Below are positions 31,995-43,689 of a stretch of DNA of 64,000 nucleotides, piece after piece. A program made the translations under genes and the position numbers. Within the stretch, counting starts at the first letter, position 1; every line of letters starts with the position of its first letter. Below the pieces are notes generated by a model. The model searched no databases, was not told the DNA's origin, and saw only the letters and a list, made by a program, of their open reading frames with translations. The stretch is from Malus domestica (taxonomy: Eukaryota > Streptophyta > Magnoliopsida > Rosales > Rosaceae), in the NCBI RefSeq assembly GCF_042453785.1, contig NC_091669.1:33187001-33251000 (forward strand), read 5' to 3'.

Positions 31995-32196
31995 AAAAGA
32001 AAAAAGATTGTTTGTAACTGCAAGTAATTGTGCTCCAAAGAAGCATTGGACTAGTATGGTTTGCAATGTTAAGTGGTACCTTTCTAAGAGTGTATCAAGG
32101 CTTCCATTGTACAAAATTCAATTGTACCATGTTTATATCGCACTTGAAACCGCGCCTTCGCCTTCGTCTTCGCTTTCCACAACACTGCTTTCCTAA

Positions 32197-33941
32197 GGCC
32201 ATCTCCAACCGAGGGCCGGCCAGAGGGCTCATTTTAGCCATCTGACCCTCCAATAAATTAATATTTTAATGACCAGTATAAGGCCATATTTGCTTCCATC
32301 TCCAACCGAGGGCCATAGGGTTTGTTTTAGCCCTATCACAAAAAATCGTCTCCAACCGAAGGCCAAAAGGCCATAGGGCCAAATATAATTTATTATTTAA
32401 AAACTACAACTTAAATTCAAATCCAACAGCTAAGTGACGTCAGCTAGCCGTTGGATTTGAATTTTTTTTTGCTATAAATATGGTGGATATTGGGCTATAA
32501 TTCACACAACTTTGAATTCAATCTCTTTCAATTCAAGTTTGCAATAAATTCCAACTTTAGATCCTCTTTGGATTCCAATTGGGGGCCCTCATCCAATTCC
32601 AAATTGGAAGAAAAATGAGCGCAAATGAGACGAGAAGATGAAAAGTCTGATGAAGAAGTTCAAGTAAGGCGTAACAAACAAAACAGAGCAGCAGCCATGG
32701 CTGAGGACATGGTGTGTCAGCCAACTAAGGAACAACCTCAATGGGGTGGCTCTGTTGCTGGTCACTTTTACAAACCACGAGAAAGAATGATGACGCATGC
32801 CAATCTGATGAACAACTACTTCAACCTCAACTCGGTGTACACAGAAGATGATTTCAGACGTCGCTTCCAGATGAGGCATCATGTCTTCGAGCATTTACTT
32901 CATGATGTCCAACAGGTCAATCCATACTTTCGACAAAAGCAGGACAAAGCAGGCCGCCCTGGTTTCTCACCTCATCAGAAGGTTATTGTTGCACTCTGAA
33001 TGATGGCCTGGCTCCCCAGCTGATTCAATAGATGAAACCCATGGTATGTCTGAGTCTACATGCCTTGATACTCTTGAACATTTATGTGACACAATTGTTC
33101 ATGTTTACAAAGACGAGTACCTTCGCGAGTCAAATCAAGAAGATCTGAATCGATTCCTTCGCAAAGCTAAAGACTGTGGGTTTCCGGGCATGATAGGGTC
33201 ATTAGACTGCATGCATTGGGATTGGAAGAATTGTCCCACTAGATGGCAAAGAGGCTTTAGCGAAAGGTCGAGAAAGTTAATTGTTTTGTTAGATGCGGTT
33301 GCCTCATATGACACATGGATCTAGCATGCTTTCTTTGGAGTCCCTGGATCCCAAAATGACATTACAGTTCTTGGGCGTTCACCCCTCTTCAAACGCCTGA
33401 CAGAAGATAAAGCACCTCAACTTGACTACTACATCAACGGTCGTCAATACAATATAGGGTATTACTTGGCTGATGGCATTTACCCAAAGTGGGCAACACT
33501 TATCCAATCAATTCCAAACCCTAGGAATGACGCGAAAAAGTTGTTTACCTTACACCAAGATGCATACCAGAAAGATGTTGAGAGAGCTTTCGGTATTCTA
33601 CAAGCACGGTGGAAGATCATCAGCGAATCGGCAAGAAGGTGGAGTCGAGAAAATTTAGACTCCATATGTCTTGCATCATATTACACAATATGATAGTGAA
33701 GGATGAGCGAGATGGGTATATTGATGGAGAATCCGATGACAACCAAGAAGATCCAAATAGGTCAAGAATGGCTTGTGCAAAAATATATGATGGGCCTAAT
33801 TTGCCTTTCAATCCAAGAACTGGTAGTATCTCTATAAATGAGTACATAAGGCTCTATAGAATGATACGCTCCCGTGCCACAAACAAGTACCTACAACAGG
33901 ATCTTGTTACACATCTTTGGGCCAAAAGAAGCATGGAGTAA
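32197..33941 (+). mobile_element. PIF/Harbinger transposon, 3' end not found
   Basis: Begins GGCCATCTCCAACCGAGGG after TAA (32194-32196). The terminal motif CATCTCCAACCGAGGGCC recurs near 32300 and, altered, near 32345. A Harbinger nuclease-type transposase follows. No matching 3' inverted repeat was found up to 36000, so the element is 3'-truncated or rearranged. Confidence 0.75.
32625..33941 (+). pseudogene. Harbinger transposase (DDE_Tnp_4), broken
   Basis: The first frame (32625-32996) has the N-terminal part with DDFRRRFQMRHHVFEHLLHD, typical of plant Harbinger transposases. Stops and a frame change follow. 33046-33324 has GFPGMIGSLDCMHWDWKNCP with the first catalytic Asp. After a stop the frame continues with SQNDITVLGRSPLF (second Asp). 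33466-33693 has VERAFGILQARW (catalytic Glu), then shifts again to 33609-33941 ending WAKRSME. The DDE triad is visible, but at least two stops and two frameshifts prevent a protein. Confidence 0.88.
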
Positions 33942-36014
33942 GCGTTTAAGTTTTATGTTGTTAAATGTTTTTAAAAATGTTCCGAAATGTAAGGAGTGTA
34001 GTGTTGTTGATCCAAGGGTTGCGATGACTTGATCTTGGATGGATGGATGCTGCAAAGTTTTAGCTCTTGACAATTAAGGATCGGCACGGGTAGTAGTGCT
34101 TGGTGATTCTTCGAAGGTTTGGTGAAGAACGCAGAGAGCTTTCTGAATTCTTTTAAGTGATTGGGGATTTGGGTGCTTGAACTTTAGCAACGTTTGGATG
34201 CTTGAATGATTTATGGATCCTCTTTTCTTTATCTTGAAGCCTCTTAATTATAGACTCTTCAAGCCTTGACTACAGATGGATTTGGCCTTGATTGTGGGCT
34301 TGATTAATTGACGAAAGAACCAAGACTCGATTTGTGAGCCGGTTCGTGATTTGACTCCGTCAATTAACATTTGATTTAATTAAATTAAAATCAAATAAGT
34401 CCCTTATGCCAAGTGTTGACACTTGTCATTCTTGATGACTCGTCGGATTTGATGAATCACGTGCCATGTGTACAATTTGTGAGACACATAGTACATGCCA
34501 CATAAGCACTCGCATGCCAAAATTTAATGCATTGGTGAATATTTAATTTCACTGAAATTTCGATGTCTACACTATGATCTAATTTATTGCTCTTCACCTT
34601 AAAGTAAAAAATCTTAGATTCAAATCTTGTAAATTGAAGTTTGATACCATTATTTATTTGTCCTTCCTTAGTGTAAATATGTATCATTGTATCAACAAAA
34701 GGAAATAATTGGTGCTCAACTTCTCACCATATTCTACCATTTATGTGGGGGTTCTGAGAGATTATTGGTACTTCTCTCCGTAATGTTGTAAAAACTACAA
34801 CCTCTCTCCCAAATGATAAATTTGATACTCATTCGTCGTAGATTTCTTGTGGAGTACATATTTGTAGGGACAACGATCGGCCTACTATTTACTCTGAAAG
34901 ATTTTTCTCCCTAATAATTCTTCAGTTAATTCTGTAGTGTGGAGTTCAACTATGGTGTCCTAGGGATGTTAAGTTTTAAGGTTTCTTTTTTTCAGCCAAA
35001 CAAAAATAAAATTGAGAAATTGGAAACTTCGTGCACAATAATACACGTTGATGGAGCTTCAACCATGACAATTGAATGGTAATCATGAGCTTATAATACT
35101 GTTTTCTTTCTAATGTAAGGATACGCTAACTTGTTCATTTGGACGAATAAACATCTGCTTTCGAAAGAAATCGAAAAATTTCTTGGGATGGTGACCTAAT
35201 GACAGGGGAGCCAACGACCGAAGCCCCGATAAGTTCGACCCAATGCTTTATTTCTATCCTAGTCCTAGACTAATAATACGATAACTTCAAATCCAATTGT
35301 TGAATCAATTGATACTTGTAATAATTTTGAGACGAAATAAAAAAAGTGTTTCGAAAGACATTGTTTCTTTCGTTCTCGTATTAAATCTCACCAAAGTAAA
35401 CTGACTCATTTTCTAATTTATTGCATTTACTAAAAATCCTTACTTCTAGGCATGTTTTATTTTATTTTCTTAAGGTTCAGCCTTTAGCCCCATCGTTAAC
35501 CAAAAAGACCAAAAAGGATATTCACCTTCCCCATGAAAACAAGTAGTACGTAACATTCACTACAACCATAATTTGTACCTAACATTAACCTTTCTAGTGG
35601 ACCCAAATGCCCATTTCTATTGAATGTTTTTATTCAATTCTGATAATGGTAGCTGCTGCAGGACCAAATTGCATCCAATAATGCAAACACTCTCATGAGA
35701 CGAGAATGACTCAAATATATGACACAGTGACGTCTTCTATAAAGACATGTATAAGTTGTTTTGTCTCCATATTGGCACAAAACGCCATATGATAATATGT
35801 CTGTATCATATAAGTTGTTTTTCCGTGAGAAAACTTATACCATTTATTTTAGGGGGTGGAAATGATAGAGACTAGTTTACAAAAAGTTAAATACAAACAA
35901 CAAATATGCTTTCCTTGTAACGTGGAACTTCATTTTCCCACAAATTCCAAAACTCCGTTAATTTTCTATGCTATATATTAATTTATCTGAACATCTTTAT
36001 TCTCCCTAACTATT
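33942..36014. other. AT-rich intergenic sequence, no gene seen
   Basis: No frame with a domain was found. The part from 34010 to 34500 (GATTTGATGAATCACGTGCC and AATTAATTGACG-type phrases) has the look of a retroelement LTR, but no partner copy or target duplication is present in the window. Confidence 0.4.
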
Positions 36015-36023
36015 TTAATTAAC

Positions 36024-36736
36024 GGGAGACTTTAGATGCGGTCCCTATTTATGCACAATCTTTGACTGAAACCTTGTTGTTTTTCAATTTTTGATCCAAG
36101 TCCCTAAAATTAATTGATAATTTATTTCTATGTACGTTACTATATTTTTTAAATTAAAAATTAAAATTTATAGTTGTTTATAGTAATGAGATTTTAAATA
36201 AAAAATCATAATTTGTGGGATTAAAAATTTTAAAATATAAATATACTATTGTGTGTGTGTGTGTGTGTGTAAACATGGGTACATTCATAAAAAATAACCA
36301 AAAAATTATTGTATCAAAACATGGGTACATTCTTCAAAATGGGTACATTTAGCCAAAATAAAAATGGGTACAAATAAATAAAAAAATATGGGTACAATAC
36401 AAATAAAACTTTAAAAAATATGAGCACAAAAAGAAATTAATATATGGGTACAAATTAAAATTGAAAGGAAAATTGGTACAAATTAAAAAATGGTTGCAAA
36501 TTAAAAATGGGTACAAACTAAAAATAAAAATATATGATAAAAAATTTAGCCATAAATATAAATATACTAATTGTAACATTTTTAATATTAAATGAATATA
36601 TTTAGAAATAAAAAATATTTTATTATTGAAATAATTAATGATATTATTAATACAAAGGACCTTGATCAAAAATTAAAAAGTAATAAGGTTTTAATCAATA
36701 GAGTAGTAAAAATAAGGATGAAAACCTAATTACTCC
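36024..36736. mobile_element. Mutator-type MITE rich in ATGGGTACA repeats
   Basis: A perfect 9-bp duplication TTAATTAAC flanks it (36015-36023, 36737-36745). The terminal parts pair, most clearly CAATTTTTGATCCAAGTCC (near 36090) with GGACCTTGATCAAAAATT (near 36657). The centre has a (GT)n run (36251-36270) and at least seven copies of ATGGGTACA with variants up to about 36520. The long minus-strand frame here is low-complexity. It ends 48 bp before the next gene's ATG. Confidence 0.82.
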
Positions 36737-36745
36737 TTAATTAAC

Positions 36746-36753
36746 TCTATAAA
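36746..36753 (+). promoter_or_regulatory. TATA box of the 36784 gene
   Basis: CTATAAAG lies 31 bp before the ATG, right after the MITE target duplication. A second TATA-like TTATAAATT lies at 36771. The first implies a very short leader. Confidence 0.45.
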
Positions 36754-36783
36754 GCTACAAAAACTCAGTATTATAAATTCATC

Positions 36784-37464
36784 ATGCAAGGGAGAGAGCC
36801 GAGGGGAAGCTTCAACGACATCGATGAATTGGCAGTAGTAAAGGCAGCTGCATGGGCCTGGTTCGAGCGCGGTTCGTGTTCCGACAGCAAGTCGACCGTG
36901 CCGGAATTCGATTTAAGGAGGACTTGTCACGCTCCATATAAACCGTCCAGGTACAAGCTAGAAGCTATGGAAAATATAGCCAATATTAGTAGTAAAGAAG
37001 GCACGGAATTTGTCAAGTTAGAATCTCCAAGCGTTACTACATCTAGTAACTCGCTTCTTGATACATATGAAATTGAAAGTATTTCTCGGAAATTGGATCA
37101 ACTTATAGAGTTCAGTGGTGACAGAGACAAAGTTCACAAGGGTTTTCTAGTTGGAGATGTTCTTGGTACAAAGAACACGAAAGAGGGCGGGAGAGGTTCG
37201 TACTCTGATCTCGAATACAGAGATAAATCCTCTTTACCAGTGAAGCTACAAGTCCACGAAGACGTTCGTCAACAAGAAAGTTTGCCGCTCATGGATGGTA
37301 ACGCGAATCGGAGGAAGAAAAAGAAGAACGTTAGAGGAGGGTTTTGGCATAGGCATGCGGCGATATGTGGCAATAGTGAAGATGTTCTTAACACACAAGC
37401 TTTCGTGGTTAGTCGTCGGCGGCCAGAAAAGGGTGTATATGTACGTACCGGTACCGGTGGTTAA
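36784..37464 (+). CDS. Uncharacterised plant protein, 226 aa
   Basis: A single open frame from ATG to TAA with balanced composition inside AT-rich surroundings. The N-terminal part (SFNDIDELAVVKAAAWAWFE, then PSRYKLEAME by about residue 62) looks like a conserved plant family of unknown function; I recall similar starts but no named role. The middle is polar. Near residue 180 a basic cluster (NRRKKKKNVRGGFWHRH) could be a nuclear localisation signal. No signal peptide or membrane segment. The codon use and TATA box support a real gene. A MITE sits directly upstream. Confidence 0.7.
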   Translation: MQGREPRGSFNDIDELAVVKAAAWAWFERGSCSDSKSTVPEFDLRRTCHAPYKPSRYKLEAMENIANISSKEGTEFVKLESPSVTTSSNSLLDTYEIESISRKLDQLIEFSGDRDKVHKGFLVGDVLGTKNTKEGGRGSYSDLEYRDKSSLPVKLQVHEDVRQQESLPLMDGNANRRKKKKNVRGGFWHRHAAICGNSEDVLNTQAFVVSRRRPEKGVYVRTGTGG

Positions 37465-38657
37465 GGCGGCGAACTTTCGGCCGCGGAGGCTTTGTGATCA
37501 GTTGGAATATATTAAGTTTTGATTGGTATGGTCGTTGGTTGAACTGTCTACAGCTATACCACCACATGTATTCCTTCAATGCAGGTTGTTGTATAAATGA
37601 TGATTTTATTTTACTTTCTCGTCAATATAATACAAAGACAACCGGCATCCATAGATTGTAAGGATTTGTCATAAAGAGATTAAAAAATGATGATTCGAAA
37701 GTGTTTTGATCTTTTTCAAATTTCTGTTGGTCAGTTTTACTGTTTTTGAAATGAGTTTTAATGTGATTGACGATCTTTCTACTCGGATTTGGCCTGAAAA
37801 ACAAATAATTAATTAGCTACGGATGGAGACTGAATTCGAGCAAAATGCTCGTCAATCATATACTCTCGCAGCGAGAGAGACTAAGATGCTTAAGGCTGTA
37901 AACAGTTGTCAGGAGTTTTTTGAGCATGCGTGAAGCAATCTACAAAAGATCTTTGGCTATATACCTTGAGTGAAAACCCTTATTCAAATGTGTAGGTATG
38001 AATATAAGGCCCTCTAAAATTGAAACTTTTTTATCATCAGATCTCTGTAAACATACTGCCCAATACAAACGAAATGAATATGATAAATAGTAATTAAGTG
38101 GTTAAACAATTTCTAATTTGCAGCGGTGATCCTTAACCTAGAGATAAACTGTTCTGATCTTTAAACCTAAAAGGCAAAGAAGAAATTGTGCTCTTTAAGT
38201 TTTGAAAAAATAAATGGATTAAGGTGTAACATGTCATCACCACTTTAGTGTGTAAGAAGTTTGTTGCGTATCCCAAATAAGCAACGGAAAAGTAGGAGTG
38301 TAGGAAGTTTCCTTTAACGCACAATTTTGACATGTAGAGTGGCAATTTGTGATAGCAAATAATGTTTGCATAATTTCATTTTGTGTTTTGTCAAACACTA
38401 GCTAATCCGAAATTATAGTGAATCGTGTCAAATGACACAACACTGATTAAATGTCGTTGGATAGTTTGCCAAAGGGGGCACATCTGCTATGAATGAAGGG
38501 GTGTAAGCTACCCCCAAATGGTTGAACAACCTCCCTTCTCAACATCCTAAGATTTGGGGGCATGGCTACCAAACAGTCAATGGCCTCTTTTCTACAAACT
38601 ACAAGGTTTGAACAAACTAGAGAAAATAAAAATATTTGAAGAAGAATTTTGGGGACA
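37465..38657. other. Intergenic sequence, no gene seen
   Basis: Likely 3' UTR of the 36784 gene, then AT-rich sequence without repeats or coding signs. Confidence 0.45.
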
Positions 38658-38677
38658 TTGTGATAGTTATGGTGGGT
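38658..38677. repeat. 20-bp direct repeat (left), LINE target duplication
   Basis: TTGTGATAGTTATGGTGGGT occurs here and at 46359-46378, just outside the LINE-bearing block. It is the likely target duplication of the original LINE insertion. Confidence 0.8.
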
Positions 38678-41600
38678 TAACTCCGTCTGTGTAAGTTTAT
38701 CTTACATTGCCGGTCCCAAGCCCAGATAAAGAAGGAGGGGGAGGGCGTCAGGTAATCGACAGCCGGCACTCCTAGTTTACGTCGAATCATTATGAAAATG
38801 AATTCAGAACGAAATCGCGCTAAAGCTAGGGCGTCACCTGTAAGTGGCGCGCTGTGTGGCCCGAGCACAGTGATAAGTGAGCAAGGCTCGTTGTATCTCC
38901 ATCGGCACCCGGATGCAGTGTTAAATGAGCAAGGGGGCCATAGAAACTTCTTTTCGAACGACTCCACTCAAAGTTGTTTGGGAGCATATGCTCCTATCAA
39001 CTTTACACATGACACACAAAAGAAGTACTTTGATCATATTAGACAGGGGAGGTTGAAGAAGTTAGGACAGAAGAGTAGAGTTCAAGAGAGTAGAATGCGT
39101 TTAGGAACGTGGAATATAGGAACCCTAACGAGAAAATCTATGGAAGTAGTGGAAGTTATGGTGAGGAGAAGGATAAATATTATGTGCCTACAAGAAACTA
39201 AGTGGGTTGGTCTTAAGGCAAAGGATCTAGAAAACTTAGGGTTTAAACTCTGGTATTCGGGCACAAATAGAACAAGAAACGGTGTTGGCATCATCGTGGA
39301 CAAGACCTTGACATAAGATGTTGTAGATGTCAAGAGGGTAGGAGATAGAATCATGGCAATCAAGATTGCAATAGGACAAGAACTCATCAATGTGATTAGT
39401 GCGTACGCACCTCAAGTAGGGTTGGATACGAGTTCGAAGGAGAAATTTTAGGAAGACCTTGGAGACTTGGTGTAAGGAATTGCTCAAATGGAGAAGTTAT
39501 TTATAGGAGGAGATTTAAATGGACACGTGGGCAAGGAGACAGGCAACTATGGAGGTTTTCATGGTGGCCATGGTTTTGGGGAGAGAAACGAGGATGGGGA
39601 AGCTATCTTGGATTTTGCAATGGCATATGATCTCTTCTTAGTCAACACATTCTTTAAGAAGAGAGAAGAATATATGATCACCTATAAGAGTGGGTCGTCA
39701 AAAACACAAATAGATTTTCTTCTAATGAGGAAAGGGGATCGTATAACTTGTAAGGATTACAAAGTTATACCGGGAGAGAGCTTGGCTAATCAACATCGCT
39801 TGTTGGTGATGGATGTACATATCAAAAAAGTGAGAAAAAAGAACAAGACTTGGAAGTGCCCAAGGACTAGATGGTGGAATTTAAAAGGAGAAAAACAAGT
39901 CATTTTCAAAGAGAAAGTAACCATCCAATGTGTGTGGGATAGAGAAGGGGAAGCTAGCCAAAGGTGGGATTGCATGGCTAGTTGTATCCGAAAAGTAGCA
40001 AAAGAGGTATTAGGAGAGTCCAAGGGCTTTGCTCCACACCAAAAGAAATCTTGGTGGTGGAATGAGGAGGTACAAACAAAGGTGAAGGCTAAGAAGGAAT
40101 GTTGTAAAGCCTTATACAAGGATATGACCGATGAAAATGGTGAAAGGTATAGAAGAGCGAAGCAAGCGGCGAAGAAAGCTGTGAGAGAAGCTAAGTTAGT
40201 GGCTTATGACGATATGTATAAGCAACTAGATACCAAAGAATAAGAGTTGGATATCTATAAACTAGCTAGAGCAAGGGAAAAGAAGCCAAGGGACCTAAAC
40301 CAAGTGAGGTGCATTAAGGATGAGGATGGAAAGGTTCTTGCTACAAAAAACGCGGTCAAAGACAGATGGAGAGGTTATTTTCATAATCTTTTCAATGAAG
40401 GACATGAAATGAGTACTTCTTTAGGGGAGCTGAGTAACTCAGAAGAGTGTAGAAACTACTCCTTTTATTGTTAAATCAGGAAGAAATAAGTGGTTGTAGC
40501 TTTGAAGAAGATGAAGCATAGAAAAGCAGTGGGCCCAGATGATATACCGATCGAAGTGTGAAAAGTCTTGGGAGAGACAGGTATAGCATGGCTCATTGAC
40601 CTTTTCAATAGGATTTTGAAAACGAAGAAGATGCCAAATGAGTGGCAAAAGAGCACTTTGGTGCCTATCTACAAGAATAAGGGTGACGTACAAAATTGCA
40701 TGAACTATAGGGGTATTAAGCTAATGAGTCATACAATGAAGCTCTGGGAGAGAGTCATTGAGCATAGATTGAGGCAAAAGACACGGGTTTCGGACAACCA
40801 ATTTGGGTTCATGCCAGGACGCTCAACCATGGAGGCAATCTATCTCTTACGAAGATTGATGGAAAGATATAGAGAGGGGAAAAATGATTTACACATGGTC
40901 TTTATAGATTTGGAAAAAGCGTATGATAGGGTCCCAAGAGACATTCTTTGGAGGATTTTAGAGAAGAAAGGAGTACGAGTAGCATATATCCAAGCTATAA
41001 AGGATATGTATGAAGGAGCAAAGACTGTCGTAAGAACTCATGAAGGACAAACCGAAAGCTTCCCTATAACTGTAGGATTACATCAAGGCTCATCCTTAAG
41101 TCCTTACCTTTTTGTGTTGGTAATGGATGAGTTAACTGGACATATTCAAGATGATATTCCTTGGTGTATGCTTTTCGCAGACGATATAGTGTTGATAGAT
41201 GAAACTCAGGAAGGGGTAAATGTGAAGCTTAACCTTTGGAGAGAAGTGTTGGAATCTAAAGGTCTTCGCCTAAGCCGATCAAAGACATAATATATGAAGT
41301 GCAAGTTCAGTGCAAATGGACGTCAAAATGAGTTAGGGGTGAGGATCGGAGATCAGGAAATACCAAAGAGCGACTACTTTCGCTACCTAGGATCTATCTT
41401 TCAAAAGAACGGAAAATTAGATGGAGATCTCAACCATAGAATACAAGTTGGATGGATGAAGTGGAAGAGTGTATCCGGCGTGTTGTATGACCGTCGTATG
41501 CCACTAAAGCTCAAGGGAAAATTTTATAGGACGGCAATAAGGCCGGCGATGCTGTATGGCACAGAATGTTGGGCGGTGAAGCATCAACACATACACAAAA

Positions 41601-41950
41601 TGGGTGTAGCAGAGATGAGGATGCTTCGTTGGATGTGTGGGCACACGAGAAAGGATAAGATTAGGAATGAGGATATCCGAGGTAAAGTAGGAGTAACCGA
41701 AATTTTAGGAAAGCTGAGAGAAAATCGGTTATGGTGGTTTGGACATGTGCAAAGAAGGCCTACTGACGCTCCGGTTAGAAGATGTGACTACGGGATAGAG
41801 GTTCAGGGCCGAAGGGATAGAGAAAGACCTAGGAAAACTTTGGAAGAGACTCTAAGAAAAGACTTAGAGTACTTGGATCTAACGGAGGACATGACACAGT
41901 ACCGAGCACAATGGCGTTCTAAGATTCATATAGCCGACCCTACTCAGTGA
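38678..41950 (+). mobile_element. RTE-type LINE, coding region complete but with stops
   Basis: A non-LTR retrotransposon of the RTE clade. From 38792 to 41948 one frame encodes an apurinic-type endonuclease and a reverse transcriptase with no frameshift. It is broken only by stops: about 39314, 39448, 39475, 40241, 40472, 40559 and 41288. Endonuclease motifs are LGTWNIGTLT, CLQETKW and FIGGDLNGHVG. Reverse transcriptase motifs are [24 protein letters not shown], and FADD at 41174-41185. The C-terminus reads RRKTLEETLRKDL through HIADPTQ. The TTG-repeat tail is missing at 41950, where an LTR element begins; a tail occurs at 46345-46360. Confidence 0.9.
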
Positions 41951-42211
41951 CTTGGATTTTTCAAGTCTCCAACTGAAAAATTTTCCTCACTCGAGAAATT
42001 AAGGGAACACTACCTCAACTTACATGCTTCACTCACAAAGCTTCAACATACAAGCTTCAACAAAAGAAAAATTCAAAAAATTTAGTGAATAAGGCTTTGG
42101 TGTATTTAACACAATACGTTGAAATGAAGCAAAGCTTATTTATTGATATCTCCAATAAGTTACAAATATGTACATATACATGAGTCAAAATAAACAAACA
42201 AGAGGGGGCAT

Positions 42212-42892
42212 TCACAAAGGTTGCTTAGGAGAAGTCTCAGCAGTTGGTAAAGCCCCAGAAAGAGAAGGCACCGGAGGGTGATCACTCGGAGCCTCAGTAC
42301 TGGACAGAACCCTAGAAGGAAGAGGCATCAGAGGCTGATCATTTGGAGCTTCATTACGCGGTACAGCCCCAAAAGACGAAGGCAATAAATGCCTTTGGAA
42401 TAAACCCACAAACCATTTATGATCAAGTAAAATCTGACCATCAGATTCCTTCACCTGGTCAAGCTTCCTCTTCATGTTTGTAGCATAGTCATGTGCGAGC
42501 CTGTGCAACTGTTTATTCTCATGCTTGAGCCCTCTAATCTCCGGCTTGAGACTCATCACTTCAACCGCCAATGATTCAACTTGGCGGGTTCGAGTAAATA
42601 GGCGTTGGGCCATATTCGACACAGAACCTGCACATTGAACACTGAGAGCCAGAGAATCCTTAACAGCCAACTCATCAGACCGTTTAGAAAGAAGTCTGTT
42701 ATCTTTGGGAGTGAGAATATTCATGGCCACCACCGCAGCAGTCATATCATTCTTCATCACAGAATCCCCAACGGTAAAAGGACCAGTAGGGGATAAGAAT
42801 GATGGGCGCCATATGTTGTCTGGAGAAGGCGCGGCTGCCTTTTCACAAAGGTTCAAGTCAAAACGACGGTCGGAAGGGCCAGACATTTTCAA
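42212..42892 (-). CDS. Transposon-associated ORF, 226 aa, antisense to the LTR
   Basis: Uninterrupted frame from ATG (42892) to stop; a second ATG two codons in starts MSGPSDRRFDLNLC. The N-terminal half mentions no known domain. The centre (about residues 105-160: SLAVEVMSLKPEIRGLKHEN and on) is a probable coiled coil. The C-terminal part has three Pro/Ser repeats of the form APxDxPxxPLPS-xVLSSTE. I recall this protein type as recurring in apple repeats. Its strand is opposite to the LTR promoter, so it would need its own promoter. Antisense ORFs are known in other plant LTR elements such as Grande; homology to those is not claimed. Confidence 0.5.
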   Translation of the reverse strand: MKMSGPSDRRFDLNLCEKAAAPSPDNIWRPSFLSPTGPFTVGDSVMKNDMTAAVVAMNILTPKDNRLLSKRSDELAVKDSLALSVQCAGSVSNMAQRLFTRTRQVESLAVEVMSLKPEIRGLKHENKQLHRLAHDYATNMKRKLDQVKESDGQILLDHKWFVGLFQRHLLPSSFGAVPRNEAPNDQPLMPLPSRVLSSTEAPSDHPPVPSLSGALPTAETSPKQPL

Positions 42893-43065
42893 AGGTGTTG
42901 AAGAGAGAAGAGGTCGGACAAATCAAGATCTTAAAAGTGCAAGAATAGAGCTTCTATTGGTGCAGATTCAAGTGTGCTTTGGAACTTAATGCCAGCCTCT
43001 ATAAAAATCTGCACTCGACAGAGGTTAAGAAATCGAAGAGGCGCTTGTTGAGAAATCGAAGAGGT

Positions 43066-43260
43066 GTTTGCTTTCTCAAAAGCTGGGCTGCTCAAAGACC
43101 ACGAGGGCCGATCTCAGAGATCGAATAGGCGTTTGCTTTCTCAAAAGCTGGGCTGCTCAAAGACCACGAGGGCCGATCTGAAAAATCGAAGAGGCGCTTG
43201 CTTTCTCAAAAGATGGGCTGCTCAGATACCACGAGGGCCGATCTCAGAAATCGAAGATGC
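43066..43260 (+). repeat. Three tandem 65-bp repeats
   Basis: Units start at 43066, 43131 and 43196 and carry CTTTCTCAAAAGCTGGGCTG and ACGAGGGCCGATCT. They differ by a few bases each. Inside the LTR element. Confidence 0.8.
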
Positions 43261-43689
43261 ACCTGCTTTCTTAGCCTTGTCAGCACCTGTCACATGCACA
43301 CTCAGCTTTGCAGAAATTACGGGCAATCTGTCGAAGATTTCTGGTGGAGTAGAAAGCACGTGAATCTTATTGTTCAATCATCCATTTTCCACACGCAACA
43401 TCAGCTCATGGGTACCACAGATAACTTTGCTAAAGATCTCTGACAAAATTTAGACACGTGAAGCTTGCAGCTCCCACTACATCGCTATGACCAAGAAGGG
43501 TAAAAGAATAGCAAAGAAACAGCACTAACAAAGTTTAGACGCATAAATTTTGAAAGTTTAGCTACCATATTATTACCCACAAGGGTAAAGAAACAACACC
43601 ACTGCTGGATAATTGGAAAGTCCCTGTGTGTCAACCTCTGTGCTCTATGGCAAGGTAGACTAGCAAAAATGCCCAACCTTTACTCACAT

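Noticed and set aside
34010..34500. Solo LTR
   Set aside because: LTR-like wording, but no TG...CA ends with a 5-bp duplication could be found.
36349..36669. 106-codon minus-strand ORF
   Set aside because: Phe/Ile/Tyr-rich translation of the AT-rich MITE repeats.
43066..43260. CRISPR-like array
   Set aside because: Units are direct tandem repeats without unique spacers, inside a plant LTR element.
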